Shown here piece by piece: positions 28,503 to 39,445 of a DNA stretch of 54,979 bases (within the stretch, counting starts at the first letter, position 1; every line of letters starts with the position of its first letter). The DNA comes from a bacterium (GTDB taxonomy: Bacteria; Patescibacteriota; Minisyncoccia; UBA6257; UBA9933). The notes beneath the pieces were generated by a model, which was given only the letters and a program-made list of their open reading frames with translations, did not search any database and was not told where the DNA came from. The DNA is taken from NCBI GenBank assembly GCA_021796335.1, contig JAJYHZ010000003.1:1-54979 (forward strand), read 5' to 3'. Position numbers and translations under genes: made by a program.

Positions 28503-29960
28503 ATGAAACCCAAAGCGCTGATAGACATAAAAGGCGCGCATTCTTCAAAAATAAGAAATGCGCAAATCAATTTACGATATTATCGAATAATCAGAATTCC
28601 TTTAAAGTCAATTATAAGCATCGGACTTTTGATTTTTGTGATTGCTTCTTTCTTTAATTCTGTTATAGCTCCTACTAATGGAGATGCTTTTGCGGCACAA
28701 ACGAATGCCGCTGACGAAAGAAAGGCTTTGGAGGCTCAGCTGACTCAGCTGGAAACGCAAATAGATAATTATCAAGGAAAAATCGACCAATATGAGAAAC
28801 AGGGCAGTTCTTTAAAATCGGAAATCAATACTCTTAACGCGAAAATAAGTAAAATAAATCTTCAAATTAAGGCGATAACTTTAACTCTGCAAAAAGTTAA
28901 TTACGATTTATCGGCTACGCAAACTCAGATTGCGACTACGACAAGTCAAATAGATTTAAAAAGACAAGATATATCTCAAATCCTGCAAGCTATTTATCAG
29001 AATGACAACCAGGGATTTTTAACCATTCTTTTAACGCATGCGCAAATTTCAGATTTTTTCAATGAAATGAATCGGTTAAGCAGCGTACAGGATGAATTAA
29101 GATCAAACGTGGAAGATCTGATGAATTTAAATAACCAGCTGTCGGATCAAAAACAATCTTTGGCCTCAGAGAAACAAGATGTAATGAGTTTAAAGACTTA
29201 TCAAGAAGCTCAGATGCAGGCGATTCAGCAAACGAAAAGCGATAAGAATAATTTATTAGCCGTCACAAAAGGGCAGGAATCGAAATATAAGCAAATTTTG
29301 GCAGTAACTCAGCAGACCGCGGCGCAGATAAGGAGCAGAATTTTCCAATTGATCGGCGGCGGGCAATTGAGTTTCGGAGATGCATACAAATTTGCTCAAA
29401 TTGCGGAATCAAAAACAGGAGTAAAAGCATCTTTGATTTTGGCGGTATTAGACAGAGAATCGGCATTAGGGGCAAATGTCGGGAAATGCCGTTATGATAT
29501 AAACCCGTATTATCCGACGCGCGCCAGCAATCCAACCACAATGAGTCCGACCAGGGATATCCCGATTTTTTTGCAGATTACAAGCGCATTGGGATTGGAT
29601 CCGAAGACCACGCTGGTTTCCTGTCCGATTCCAGCCGACGGAGCTTATGGAGGTGCTATGGGACCGGCGCAATTTATTCCTTCTACTTGGGACATATATT
29701 CAGATCGAATTGCATCATTAACAGGCAATAATCCGACTTCGCCATGGAATGACGAGGATGCGTTTATGGCAACCGCTTTATATCTGAAAGATGCCGGAGC
29801 TGCGGGCGGTTCACTTTATGCCGAAAAAGTGGCAGCGGCAAAATATTATGCCGGAGCAAGATGGTATAACTATATGTCAACTTACGGAGCGGCGGTTATT
29901 GACAGGGCTCAGGAATTTGATCAGGATATTGCTACTCTTAACGGGCAAACATCTTCTTGA
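28503..29960 (+). CDS. Coiled-coil exported protein with lytic transglycosylase-like domain
   Basis: TM, long Q/K coiled coil, then LILAVLDRESALGANVGK...AYGGAMGPAQFIPSTWDIY...FMATALYLKDAGA...AAAKYYAGARW. Confidence 0.8.
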   Translation: MKPKALIDIKGAHSSKIRNAQINLRYYRIIRIPLKSIISIGLLIFVIASFFNSVIAPTNGDAFAAQTNAADERKALEAQLTQLETQIDNYQGKIDQYEKQGSSLKSEINTLNAKISKINLQIKAITLTLQKVNYDLSATQTQIATTTSQIDLKRQDISQILQAIYQNDNQGFLTILLTHAQISDFFNEMNRLSSVQDELRSNVEDLMNLNNQLSDQKQSLASEKQDVMSLKTYQEAQMQAIQQTKSDKNNLLAVTKGQESKYKQILAVTQQTAAQIRSRIFQLIGGGQLSFGDAYKFAQIAESKTGVKASLILAVLDRESALGANVGKCRYDINPYYPTRASNPTTMSPTRDIPIFLQITSALGLDPKTTLVSCPIPADGAYGGAMGPAQFIPSTWDIYSDRIASLTGNNPTSPWNDEDAFMATALYLKDAGAAGGSLYAEKVAAAKYYAGARWYNYMSTYGAAVIDRAQEFDQDIATLNGQTSS

Positions 29961-30052
29961 GATGAAACTAAATCTAATTTTTTATTGAAAACAGCTTTTT
30001 ACAGAAAAAAAATAGATTAAATTTAAAAGGTCGTTTTAAAAATAAAAATATT

Positions 30053-30286
30053 ATGGAATTCATAGAAAAGGAGCACATGGATTCATTCGATAGGAATTCA
30101 TCGGAAGACAGAGAAAAAGGAATAGAAAAGGCTAATAAATTATTTGAGAGTTTAGAGAAATTGAGATATTCGAATTTCGGAACTGTAGAGGGGAAAACTC
30201 TTTTAGCTGTGATGGAACAAAAAGGAGTTAATGAAGAATTATTAAGAGAATTGCGCGATAAGTTGCGGAACTTAAAACCTTTTTAA
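30053..30286 (+). CDS. Hypothetical protein
   Basis: 77-aa ORF, no recognised motif. Confidence 0.45.
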   Translation: MEFIEKEHMDSFDRNSSEDREKGIEKANKLFESLEKLRYSNFGTVEGKTLLAVMEQKGVNEELLRELRDKLRNLKPF

Positions 30287-31008
30287 TTTCGTTTTTTGAT
30301 TTTATCCAAAATCATGTCCAGGTTTCCTTCAAGCACTTTTTCAATGTTGTGAACTTTTACATTAAAACGGTGATCGGTGATTCTGTCATCCGGGAAATTG
30401 TAAGTCCTGATTTTTTCGCTGCGGTCGGCGGTGCCGATTTGTTCTTTTCTGGCGGCACCCATTTTGGAAATTTCCTGTTGCATTCTCTCATCGTAAATTT
30501 TGGCGCGAAGCATACTCATGGCCGTTTCGCGGTTGGCATGCTGGGAGCGGCCGGCTTGGGAAGCGACAATAACTCCGGTCGGTTTATGGATAATTCTGAC
30601 ACCGGTTTCGACTTTGTTTACATTTTGTCCGCCGGGTCCCGATGACCTAAAAAATGAAATTTCCAAATCCGTCGGATTAATTTGGACTTCTTCGGGTTTT
30701 ACTTCGGGAAGGACAACAACAGAAGCGGTGGAGGTGTGGATGCGGCCAGCTTTTTCAGTTTTTGGAACACGTTGAATGCGATGGACGCCGGATTCCTGTT
30801 TTAAATCATCGTAAATATTTTCTCCTTCCAATTCGGCGATAAAGGTTTTATACCCTTCCAATGTTTCGGCGTTAAAGTCGATAATATCGAATTTCCAGCC
30901 TTTTTTATGGGCATATTTTTGATACATGCGGGCGAGTTCGCCGGCAAAAATAGCGGCTTCATCACCGCCTGCTCCAGCTCTAATTTCAAGAATAATTTTT
31001 TGAATCAT
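30283..31008 (-). CDS. prfA: Class-I peptide chain release factor (RF1-type) lacking N-terminal domain 1
   Basis: 241 aa; starts at LEIRAGAGGDEAAIFAGEL; PxT motif RVPKTE; SSGPGGQNVNKVETGVRI GGQ loop; in-frame TAA just upstream of the ATG. Confidence 0.88.
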   Translation of the reverse strand: MIQKIILEIRAGAGGDEAAIFAGELARMYQKYAHKKGWKFDIIDFNAETLEGYKTFIAELEGENIYDDLKQESGVHRIQRVPKTEKAGRIHTSTASVVVLPEVKPEEVQINPTDLEISFFRSSGPGGQNVNKVETGVRIIHKPTGVIVASQAGRSQHANRETAMSMLRAKIYDERMQQEISKMGAARKEQIGTADRSEKIRTYNFPDDRITDHRFNVKVHNIEKVLEGNLDMILDKIKKRN

Positions 31009-31102
31009 ATTAGAACCTTAACAAAAGACTTAATTTTTTTCAATTTTTCTCACATTGCAAAAAGGTTTCTAATTTCTATAATTTTAATTATAATTCTTAT
31101 CA

Positions 31103-31525
31103 ATGGAAAGTATTAAACTGTTTGTTGCCACAAAAGCTTTTATTGTGAATGACGGGAAGGTTTTATTGGTCCGCGAATCAAATAAGTATAAGGATGGAGC
31201 TAATGAGGGCAGATATGATGTGGTTGGGGGGAGAGTTAATCCCGGACAAAGATTTGATGACGGTCTAATTCGTGAGATAAATGAAGAAACGGGTTTAAAT
31301 GTAAAAATTGGAAAGCCATTTTTTGTAAATGAGTGGAGGCCGGTAGTTAGAGGAGAAAAATGGCAAATTGTAGGAGTCTTTTTTGAATGATTTTCGGATT
31401 TAAAAGAAATTAAATTAAGCGAAGATCATGATGGATTTTTGTGGATAGACCCGAAGAAGTATAAAGATTATAATGTAATTAATAATTTAAATCCGGTTTT
31501 TGAATCTTATATAAATAATTTTTAA
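31103..31525 (+). pseudogene. NUDIX hydrolase gene with in-frame TGA at 31388-31390
   Basis: GGRVNPGQRFDDGLIREINEETGLNV Nudix box; after ...VGVFFE* the same frame continues FSDLKEIKLSEDHDGFLWIDPKKYKDY...NNF* to 31525. Confidence 0.75.
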
Positions 31526-31526
31526 A

Positions 31527-31934
31527 ATGGCATTACTAATTTGGAAAGAAGAATACGGCGTCGGCGTTAAGGAAATAGACGACCAACACAAAAAAATATT
31601 CGGTTTAATAAACAGGCTTTACAGCGCCATGGTTGACTTGAAAGAAGGAGAAGTGATTAACTCAATAGTGGAAGAATTAGTCGGTTATTCCCATTACCAT
31701 TTCGGTCTGGAACAGGAATATTTTGAAAAATTCAATTATCCGGATAAAAAAAGTCACGAAGCGGAACATGAAAAATTCAAAAACGAATTGATTCATTTTC
31801 AAAAAGATATTAATGATAAAGTGGAAATTTTACCGCGGGAAGTTTTGACTTTTCTGGAAGATTGGTGGGTAAAGCATATAAACGGAACCGATAAAAAATA
31901 CACGGAATTTTTCCATGAACACGGGTTGTATTAA
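31527..31934 (+). CDS. Bacteriohemerythrin
   Basis: WKEEYGVGVKEIDDQHKKIFGLIN...HYHFGLEQEYFEKFNYP...HEAEHEKF...HINGTDKKYTEFF. Confidence 0.92.
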   Translation: MALLIWKEEYGVGVKEIDDQHKKIFGLINRLYSAMVDLKEGEVINSIVEELVGYSHYHFGLEQEYFEKFNYPDKKSHEAEHEKFKNELIHFQKDINDKVEILPREVLTFLEDWWVKHINGTDKKYTEFFHEHGLY

Positions 31935-31938
31935 CTGG

Positions 31939-31967
31939 AAGTCCGCTTAAAAAAAGCGGACTTTTTA
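31939..31967 (+). terminator. Rho-independent terminator
   Basis: AAGTCCGCTtaaaaaaAGCGGACTTttta. Confidence 0.85.
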
Positions 31968-31984
31968 ATTTTTAATTATATTAA

Positions 31985-32452
31985 ATGGATAAAAAGGGAA
32001 AAATCATAGATCGGGCTTTTGATATCGGGGTCATTTTGAAAGGAATTGACGGATTTATTGAGATCATCGGCGGGATGCTTCTGTTTTTTATTTCCCCTGC
32101 GCAAATCAACAGCTTTATTCTGTTGATAGCTCAGCACGAGTTAAGTCAGGATCCCAAAGACATTTTGTTTAATTTTTTGATAAAAGCCAGCCAGCAGTTG
32201 TCGGTAAAAGCAGAAATTTTTACAGCCATCTATTTTCTGACTCATGGGATCATAAAAGTCGGTTTGATTGCGGCACTTCTGGGGAAAAAACTCTGGGCGT
32301 ATCCGACAGCAATAATTTTCTTTACAGCTTTCGGAGTTTACCAGATTTACCGTTATTTTTATTCTCATGCGGTTTCAATGTTGATTTTGACCGTATTCGA
32401 TATAGTTATTATTGTTTTGACATGGATGGAGTACAAAAGGATTAAAATATAG
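31985..32452 (+). CDS. DUF2127-like membrane protein
   Basis: 155 aa, four hydrophobic segments, GIDGFIEIIGGMLLFF...FLTHGIIKVGLIAALLGKKLWAYP. Confidence 0.7.
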   Translation: MDKKGKIIDRAFDIGVILKGIDGFIEIIGGMLLFFISPAQINSFILLIAQHELSQDPKDILFNFLIKASQQLSVKAEIFTAIYFLTHGIIKVGLIAALLGKKLWAYPTAIIFFTAFGVYQIYRYFYSHAVSMLILTVFDIVIIVLTWMEYKRIKI

Positions 32453-32554
32453 AATTTAGGATATAGGATTTAGGAAATGAAAGGGCGTGGATAACTCCTA
32501 TTGCGGATATATATACTTATATATTTACTTATTTTAAAGCCGGAAAAATATTTA

Positions 32555-32608
32555 CTGAGCTTATCGAAGTTTTAATTTAAAACTTTTAAACCTTTCGACT
32601 TCGCTCAG
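32555..32608. repeat. REP-like imperfect inverted repeat
   Basis: CTGAGCttatCGAAGT...CGACTTCGCTCAG. Confidence 0.5.
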
Positions 32609-32630
32609 AGAATAAAAAATTTTTATAATT

Positions 32631-32924
32631 ATGGAAAAATACGAACCATCAAATGAGGAAATTAAAAAGGCGGAGGAGGGGATAATAGGCGAAGGAGAGG
32701 GGATAAGCAAGAATAGAGAACAAATTATTGAAGCAATGAAAAATTTAAAGGTAGAAGCAGAAAAAACCAAAGGTTGTTCCGGTGGCTGGAACTATGTTAT
32801 ATCGCCACTTCCTTATTTTGGAAAATTGAGAGAAACTGCTGGTGGAGTAAAACCAACTGAATCAGATATACAACGAGTTATTAAACAAACCCAAGAAGGT
32901 CTTGAACGAGCACTCGCGGTTTAA
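32631..32924 (+). CDS. Hypothetical protein
   Basis: 97-aa ORF, ATG start. Confidence 0.45.
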   Translation: MEKYEPSNEEIKKAEEGIIGEGEGISKNREQIIEAMKNLKVEAEKTKGCSGGWNYVISPLPYFGKLRETAGGVKPTESDIQRVIKQTQEGLERALAV

Positions 32925-33270
32925 TGTAGAAGAATTAAACAAAAAATCATTTATTCCTAAGAAATATAAAGAGTATCCTGGAATAGAATGGTTTACGCAT
33001 CTTCCGAAGGATATAATTAAAACAACAGACAGTTTTGGAGAAGTTTTTATAATTGCCCCTGGACATGCCATAGATGACGTGGCAATACATGATAAAAATT
33101 TTGTTGTTAAAAAAGGAGAAACACTATTTTCTTCAGAAAGAGCCCCAAAAGGCGATTTTAATTATCGAATAATATTTTGGGGAGTTCCTGAGGATGATAT
33201 TCGCATTCATCGTTTCCATGCGGATGTTACACATGATCGAGTTGCTTATATAGATCCAGTTGAAAAGTAA
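32902..33270 (+). CDS. Hypothetical protein (TTG start, overlaps previous ORF)
   Basis: 122 aa; EWFTHLPKDIIKTTDSFGEVFIIAPGHAIDDVAIHDKNF...; terminator follows. Confidence 0.5.
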   Translation: MNEHSRFNVEELNKKSFIPKKYKEYPGIEWFTHLPKDIIKTTDSFGEVFIIAPGHAIDDVAIHDKNFVVKKGETLFSSERAPKGDFNYRIIFWGVPEDDIRIHRFHADVTHDRVAYIDPVEK

Positions 33271-33300
33271 ATCAGAAAACGCCTCAGGCGTTTTCTGATT
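33270..33300 (+). terminator. Strong hairpin/terminator
   Basis: AATCAGAAAACGCCTcAGGCGTTTTCTGATT, 15-bp perfect arms. Confidence 0.75.
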
Positions 33301-33356
33301 GGATAGGATTCTTCTCCCGCTAAGCGGGATCAGAATGGCAAATTAAAATTGTTTTT

Positions 33357-33815
33357 TTAATTGTTAATTATCTTGATTATTATAAATTCTTTTTTGTTTG
33401 TGCCAATTAGGCCAATGCGTTTTTCTCCGGATTTGGCACCCATTAAAATTTTCCCCAAGGGGGAATTATAAGAAATTGCTTTTCCGTCCGCAATAAAATA
33501 ACTTCCAATTTTTATATTTAGTTCTCTGTGTGATTCATCTTTATAAATAACTATACTGCCGATTCCAACTTTTCTACCTTTTGCCGGAGAAATTACCGCA
33601 GCTTTTCTTTTTATCTCTAATAATTCAGAAATGTTGCTGGCTAATTGATTTATTCGTCGAACACCTTCTTCAAAACCGAAATTGTCATGCCAGGTTTCCG
33701 AGGATTGGGTGGTGGCAAGGTGCTTGTCTTTTTGCGCTTCTTTTAATTTATTTTGTAATTTCGAAATAATTCTGTTCAGTTTTTCCAGATCTTTTTTTAA
33801 GAAATAGTAGTTCAT
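33357..33815 (-). CDS. GreA/GreB-family transcription elongation factor-like protein
   Basis: N-terminal coiled coil; C-terminal ISYNSPLGKILMGAKSGEKRI. Confidence 0.75.
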   Translation of the reverse strand: MNYYFLKKDLEKLNRIISKLQNKLKEAQKDKHLATTQSSETWHDNFGFEEGVRRINQLASNISELLEIKRKAAVISPAKGRKVGIGSIVIYKDESHRELNIKIGSYFIADGKAISYNSPLGKILMGAKSGEKRIGLIGTNKKEFIIIKIINN

Positions 33816-33831
33816 AAATTTTATTTTTGCC

Positions 33832-33851
33832 TACTATCACGCGTGATAGTA
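33832..33851. promoter_or_regulatory. 20-bp perfect palindrome upstream of the gre-like gene (putative operator)
   Basis: TACTATCACGCGTGATAGTA. Confidence 0.5.
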
Positions 33852-33907
33852 AACTTAAAATAATTTTTGTCAGTATTAATGGGGAATATCATTCGACTTT
33901 ATAATTT

Positions 33908-33932
33908 AAAAGGACCCGTTTGGGGTCCTTTT
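33908..33932 (-). terminator. Rho-independent terminator downstream of rpmE
   Basis: AAAAGGACCCgtttgGGGTCCTTTT. Confidence 0.8.
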
Positions 33933-33935
33933 GGT

Positions 33936-34199
33936 TTACTTTATTTTCTTTGCTTTTTTTGCCGCTTTTTTCTCCGTTTTTTTTCTGACGGTAATCTTTG
34001 CTCCTTTTTCTTTTCTGGCTTTGAATTTTTCAACGCGTCCGGCAGTGTCAACCAGCTTTTCTTTCCCAGTGTAAAACGGATGGCACTTGTAGCAAATTTC
34101 AACACGAAGCTCTTTTTTGGTTGAGCCTACTGTAAATTCGTTGCCGCAGGCACAATGCACTTTGGCTTGATGATATTCTGGATGAATTCCTTTTTTCAT
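33936..34199 (-). CDS. rpmE: 50S ribosomal protein L31
   Basis: [59 protein letters not shown]. Confidence 0.95.
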   Translation of the reverse strand: MKKGIHPEYHQAKVHCACGNEFTVGSTKKELRVEICYKCHPFYTGKEKLVDTAGRVEKFKARKEKGAKITVRKKTEKKAAKKAKKIK

Positions 34200-34552
34200 T
34201 TAATCGCGAATAATCACAAATTTGAACACAAATATCACGAATGTATATTTGTGAAATTTGCGACTTATTTATGTAAATTAGTGGAACAATTGTAGCAACA
34301 ATTGATACGCTTGACAAGAGGTTTGAGATGGCTATAATAATTTTATGCACGGTGAGGATTAAAAAAGATTAAGATTGAACATCCGAAATCAACATCTACC
34401 GTCCTAAGATTGGTGGATGTTTTAATTCACTTGTGCTGCACATTTAAAAATCGAGTAATAAATTGACCTATTCTATTCAGAATTTTTTTAGTTATCCCGA
34501 TATTTCATAGAGGTGGATTAACGTCGATTTCAATCTACGTTGATCTGTCTCT

Positions 34553-36072
<1,520 letters not shown>

Positions 36073-36330
36073 TATTCAAGTGTCGTTCATCTTGTCGAAG
36101 ACAAGATCGCGGAAGGGCGCGAATAAAACGCGGACTGACGCGGAAAATTAAAAATTCCGCGTAGGTCTGTAATAAGTTTGCGTAAGTCAGCGTTCTCGCC
36201 TTCGACGAGATAGAAGGTGTTGATCGTGGAGCCTTTAAGTCACGATTTCGGGATGACTGAAAAAGTTCTGAAGGTTAAATTATATAGAAATAAGCACAAA
36301 TATTTGCGTTATAAACGCAAAAATAAAAGA

Positions 36331-36357
36331 CCCCTTTCATTTTGAGGGGTTTTTTAT
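36331..36357 (+). terminator. Rho-independent terminator after 16S transcript
   Basis: CCCCTttcattttgAGGGGttttttatt. Confidence 0.75.
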
Positions 36358-36406
36358 TAGAATTTAATTTAAGCTTTATAATTAAGTTTCGATTTTTAAA
36401 TTAATT

Positions 36407-36787
36407 ATGAAAATTTTATTGGTTGAAGATGATCCGTTTTTGTCTTCGCTTTTGAAAAATCGATTACAGAAAGAGGGGCTGGAAATTCTTTTGGCGCGGG
36501 ATGGAGAAGAGGCTATGAATTTTTTGAGAACGGCCGATCCGAATTTGGTTTTGCTGGATCTTATCCTTCCGAAGAAATCGGGTTTCGAAGTTATGGAGGA
36601 AATAAAATTAGATCCGCAAATCAGGAATAAAAATATTCCGATAATAGTTATCTCTAATTTGGGGCAGGAGGAGGATATTATAAAGGGAAAGCAGCTGGGG
36701 GCGATCGAATACTTTATAAAAGCGAAAACTTCAATCGATGATCTGGTTACAAAGATAAAAGAGTTTTTAACACAAAAAACCGCATAG
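36407..36787 (+). CDS. Response regulator receiver (CheY-like) protein
   Basis: KILLVEDDPFLSSLLKNRL...PNLVLLDLILPKKSGFEVMEEIK...IIVISNLGQ...YFIKAKT. Confidence 0.92.
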   Translation: MKILLVEDDPFLSSLLKNRLQKEGLEILLARDGEEAMNFLRTADPNLVLLDLILPKKSGFEVMEEIKLDPQIRNKNIPIIVISNLGQEEDIIKGKQLGAIEYFIKAKTSIDDLVTKIKEFLTQKTA

Positions 36788-36918
36788 CCGGTTTTTTTGT
36801 GAATTGTGATAGCCGGAGGAATTATCCACATTTATTTAAGTGTAATCTTTATGTATAATAATTATCAAAATTTGAGGAAAGGTCGAAGGGAATTTGAGCG
36901 GGAAAATTTTTTATAAAA

Positions 36919-37488
36919 ATGATTAATCAAAGAAAATCGGACGAAGTTTTGGCAAAGGGATTTACATTACTAGAACTTTTGATAGTTATCGCGATTTTGG
37001 CAATTCTGGCGACCGCAGTTGTTCTGGTTTTGAATCCGGCCCAATATTTGGCTCAGAGCCGAGATACGCAAAGGATGAACGATCTGGATACGGTAAAAAA
37101 TGCGATAAATTTGTATTTGGCTACGGCAACGAGCGTAAGCTGGACGCCGGTTACTTCTTGTGATCTTTCGGCGGTTGCTTCATGTACTAATCCTCCGACT
37201 GGCTGGACAATTGGTAGCGCAAGCACAAGCACGGCTATCAACGGCACGGGTTGGATAAATGTTCCGTTTAACGCATTACCTAACGGTTCTCCGCTGTCCA
37301 AACTTCCGTTGGATCCGGTAAACGGAATATCGGGAGGCGTTACATATTATTACGGATATAAGAGTTCGGCATCGCAAACGTTTAAATTAGTGGGAAAATT
37401 GGAAAGCTCCAAGTACAGTCCGCTTATGTCGACTGACGGAGGAACCGATAATAATTGGTATGAGGTTGGAACAGATATGAGTCTTTAA
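36919..37488 (+). CDS. Type IV major pilin-like prepilin
   Basis: KGFTLLELLIVIAILAILATAVVLVLNPAQYLAQSRDTQRMNDL. Confidence 0.92.
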   Translation: MINQRKSDEVLAKGFTLLELLIVIAILAILATAVVLVLNPAQYLAQSRDTQRMNDLDTVKNAINLYLATATSVSWTPVTSCDLSAVASCTNPPTGWTIGSASTSTAINGTGWINVPFNALPNGSPLSKLPLDPVNGISGGVTYYYGYKSSASQTFKLVGKLESSKYSPLMSTDGGTDNNWYEVGTDMSL

Positions 37489-37496
37489 TTAAACTT

Positions 37497-37524
37497 TAAA
37501 AACGTCCCTTAAAGGGGCGTTTTT
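37497..37524 (+). terminator. Rho-independent terminator
   Basis: AAAAACGtCCCttaaaGGGgCGTTTTTg. Confidence 0.75.
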
Positions 37525-37656
37525 GATTGCGTGAAAAATTTAGTGATTGTATAATAACTAACGAGTAGGCATGAATCACCAGCCTGATAAAAACAAATGC
37601 GAATTAGCACTAAAAATATATTCGTGATTGACAGTAATTTATTTTCGTAAATTTTT

Positions 37657-39369
37657 ATGTTGCAACTTCCGCCGGAAAAACTGAAAGAAATATTATTAAA
37701 TGAAAATCTCGTCAGTTCCGATAAATTCGATGAGATTTTAAAAGAATCGGAAAGGCTGAACCAAAGAATTGAAGATATCTTGGTTTCCAAGGGAATTATT
37801 TCTTTTGACTATCTTTATAATTTGCTCTCAAATTATTTGGGAGTCCCTTTGATTGATCTGGGAGCGAGCGGAGCCATCGATGAATCGGTTTTGAACAAGT
37901 TAAGTCTGGATTTGGCAAGGCAAAAAAAGGTCATTATTTTCAAAAACGAGGGAGACGGGGAAATCGGAGCGGCGATGGAAGATCCGAGCGATTTGAAAAC
38001 CATCGAATTTTTAGAGCGGCATTTAAAAGCAAGAATCAGGCCGTATTTGGCCAAGCCGAGCGACCTGGAAAAAGGTTTCGCGATTTACAACAGGGAATTG
38101 ACGGAAGATTTCAAAAAGATCATCGAGGAAAACATCAAGAATAGCCTTCAGATCAAGAACGAAAAAATAGAACAAGTGGCGATGACCGTCCCTATTGTGG
38201 CAATTGTCGATAATTTCATCTCATACGCCAATTCTTTAAAAGCTTCGGATATTCACATCGAGGTGCTGGATGACACTGTTTTGGTGCGATTTCGAATCGA
38301 TGGGATTCTGCATGAAATAACCAAAATTCCGAAAGAAATCGATGCTTCGATATTGGCGCGTATAAAACTTTTGGCGGGACTCAAAATCGACGAGCATTAC
38401 AAACCGCAGGATGGTCGTTTTAAATTTACGGCGGGAGAAGAAAAAATCGACGTGCGCGTTTCGATAATGCCGACGCTTTACGGTGAGAAAACCGAAATGC
38501 GTTTATTACCGGCTGCGCAAAAACCGCTTTCACTGCAGGAAATTGGGATGCTGGACGATATGGCCGATACCATCAGAGAAAATTTGAAAAAAAGTTTCGG
38601 AATGCTCTTAATTTGCGGCCCGACTGGATCCGGAAAAACGACAACTTTGTATTCGATTTTAAATATAATCAATAAACCGGAGGTCAATATAGTTACTATA
38701 GAAGATCCGATTGAATACAACATCAAATACGTGAATCAAACCCAGATTAATCCGCAAGCCGGAATAACTTTCGCAAACGCGCTTCGTGCGTTCCTGAGGC
38801 AGGATCCGAATATCATCATGGTCGGTGAAATCCGCGACGAAGAAACCGCGGAAATTTCCGTGCATGCCGCTTTGACTGGGCATTTGCTTTTATCAAGCTT
38901 GCACACGAACAATTCCGCCTCGGTCATTCCGAGATTGGTTGATATGAAAGTTCCGCCTTTTTTGATTTCCGCCGTTTTGAATGTGGCGATGGCGCAAAGA
39001 TTGGTTAGAAAAATCTGCCTGAATTGCATTGAATCCGTAACGCCCACTCCGGAAATAATTCAAGGCATACAGAAACAAGCCGAAGAAATGGGATTGTCAA
39101 ATAAAGTCAATCCCCCGAAAATTTTATTCCATGGAAAGGGATGTTCGGTTTGCAACGGAACCGGTTATCAGGGAAGAATCGGGATTTTTGAGATTTTAAG
39201 CGTGGATAACGACGTAAGGGAATTAATAAACAGCCCGGAATTTTCTCTGGATGACTTGGATAATTTGTTAAAAAAGAAGGGAATGACTACAATGTTTGAA
39301 GACGGCTTTCGAAAGGCCGAATTGGGGATGACAACAATCGAAGAAGTGTTCAGGGTTATAAGAGAATAA
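37657..39369 (+). CDS. pilB: Type IV pilus assembly ATPase (GspE/PilB family)
   Basis: 570 aa; GPTGSGKTTTLYSIL, EDPIEY, RQDPNIIMVGEIRDEETAE, CxxC zinc motifs. Confidence 0.95.
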   Translation: MLQLPPEKLKEILLNENLVSSDKFDEILKESERLNQRIEDILVSKGIISFDYLYNLLSNYLGVPLIDLGASGAIDESVLNKLSLDLARQKKVIIFKNEGDGEIGAAMEDPSDLKTIEFLERHLKARIRPYLAKPSDLEKGFAIYNRELTEDFKKIIEENIKNSLQIKNEKIEQVAMTVPIVAIVDNFISYANSLKASDIHIEVLDDTVLVRFRIDGILHEITKIPKEIDASILARIKLLAGLKIDEHYKPQDGRFKFTAGEEKIDVRVSIMPTLYGEKTEMRLLPAAQKPLSLQEIGMLDDMADTIRENLKKSFGMLLICGPTGSGKTTTLYSILNIINKPEVNIVTIEDPIEYNIKYVNQTQINPQAGITFANALRAFLRQDPNIIMVGEIRDEETAEISVHAALTGHLLLSSLHTNNSASVIPRLVDMKVPPFLISAVLNVAMAQRLVRKICLNCIESVTPTPEIIQGIQKQAEEMGLSNKVNPPKILFHGKGCSVCNGTGYQGRIGIFEILSVDNDVRELINSPEFSLDDLDNLLKKKGMTTMFEDGFRKAELGMTTIEEVFRVIRE

Positions 39370-39445
39370 AATAAGTTCATAGTCTTTAGTATTCGGATTT
39401 TAATTAAAACTTAAGATTAACAACTAATTACTAATAACTATTCAG

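Noticed and set aside
31103-31525. Genome-wide UGA recoding (to Gly or Trp)
   Set aside because: TGA ends several intact genes at sensible C-termini (e.g. 5412-5414, 12947-12949, 19688-19690, 24506-24508, 29958-29960), so TGA works as a stop.
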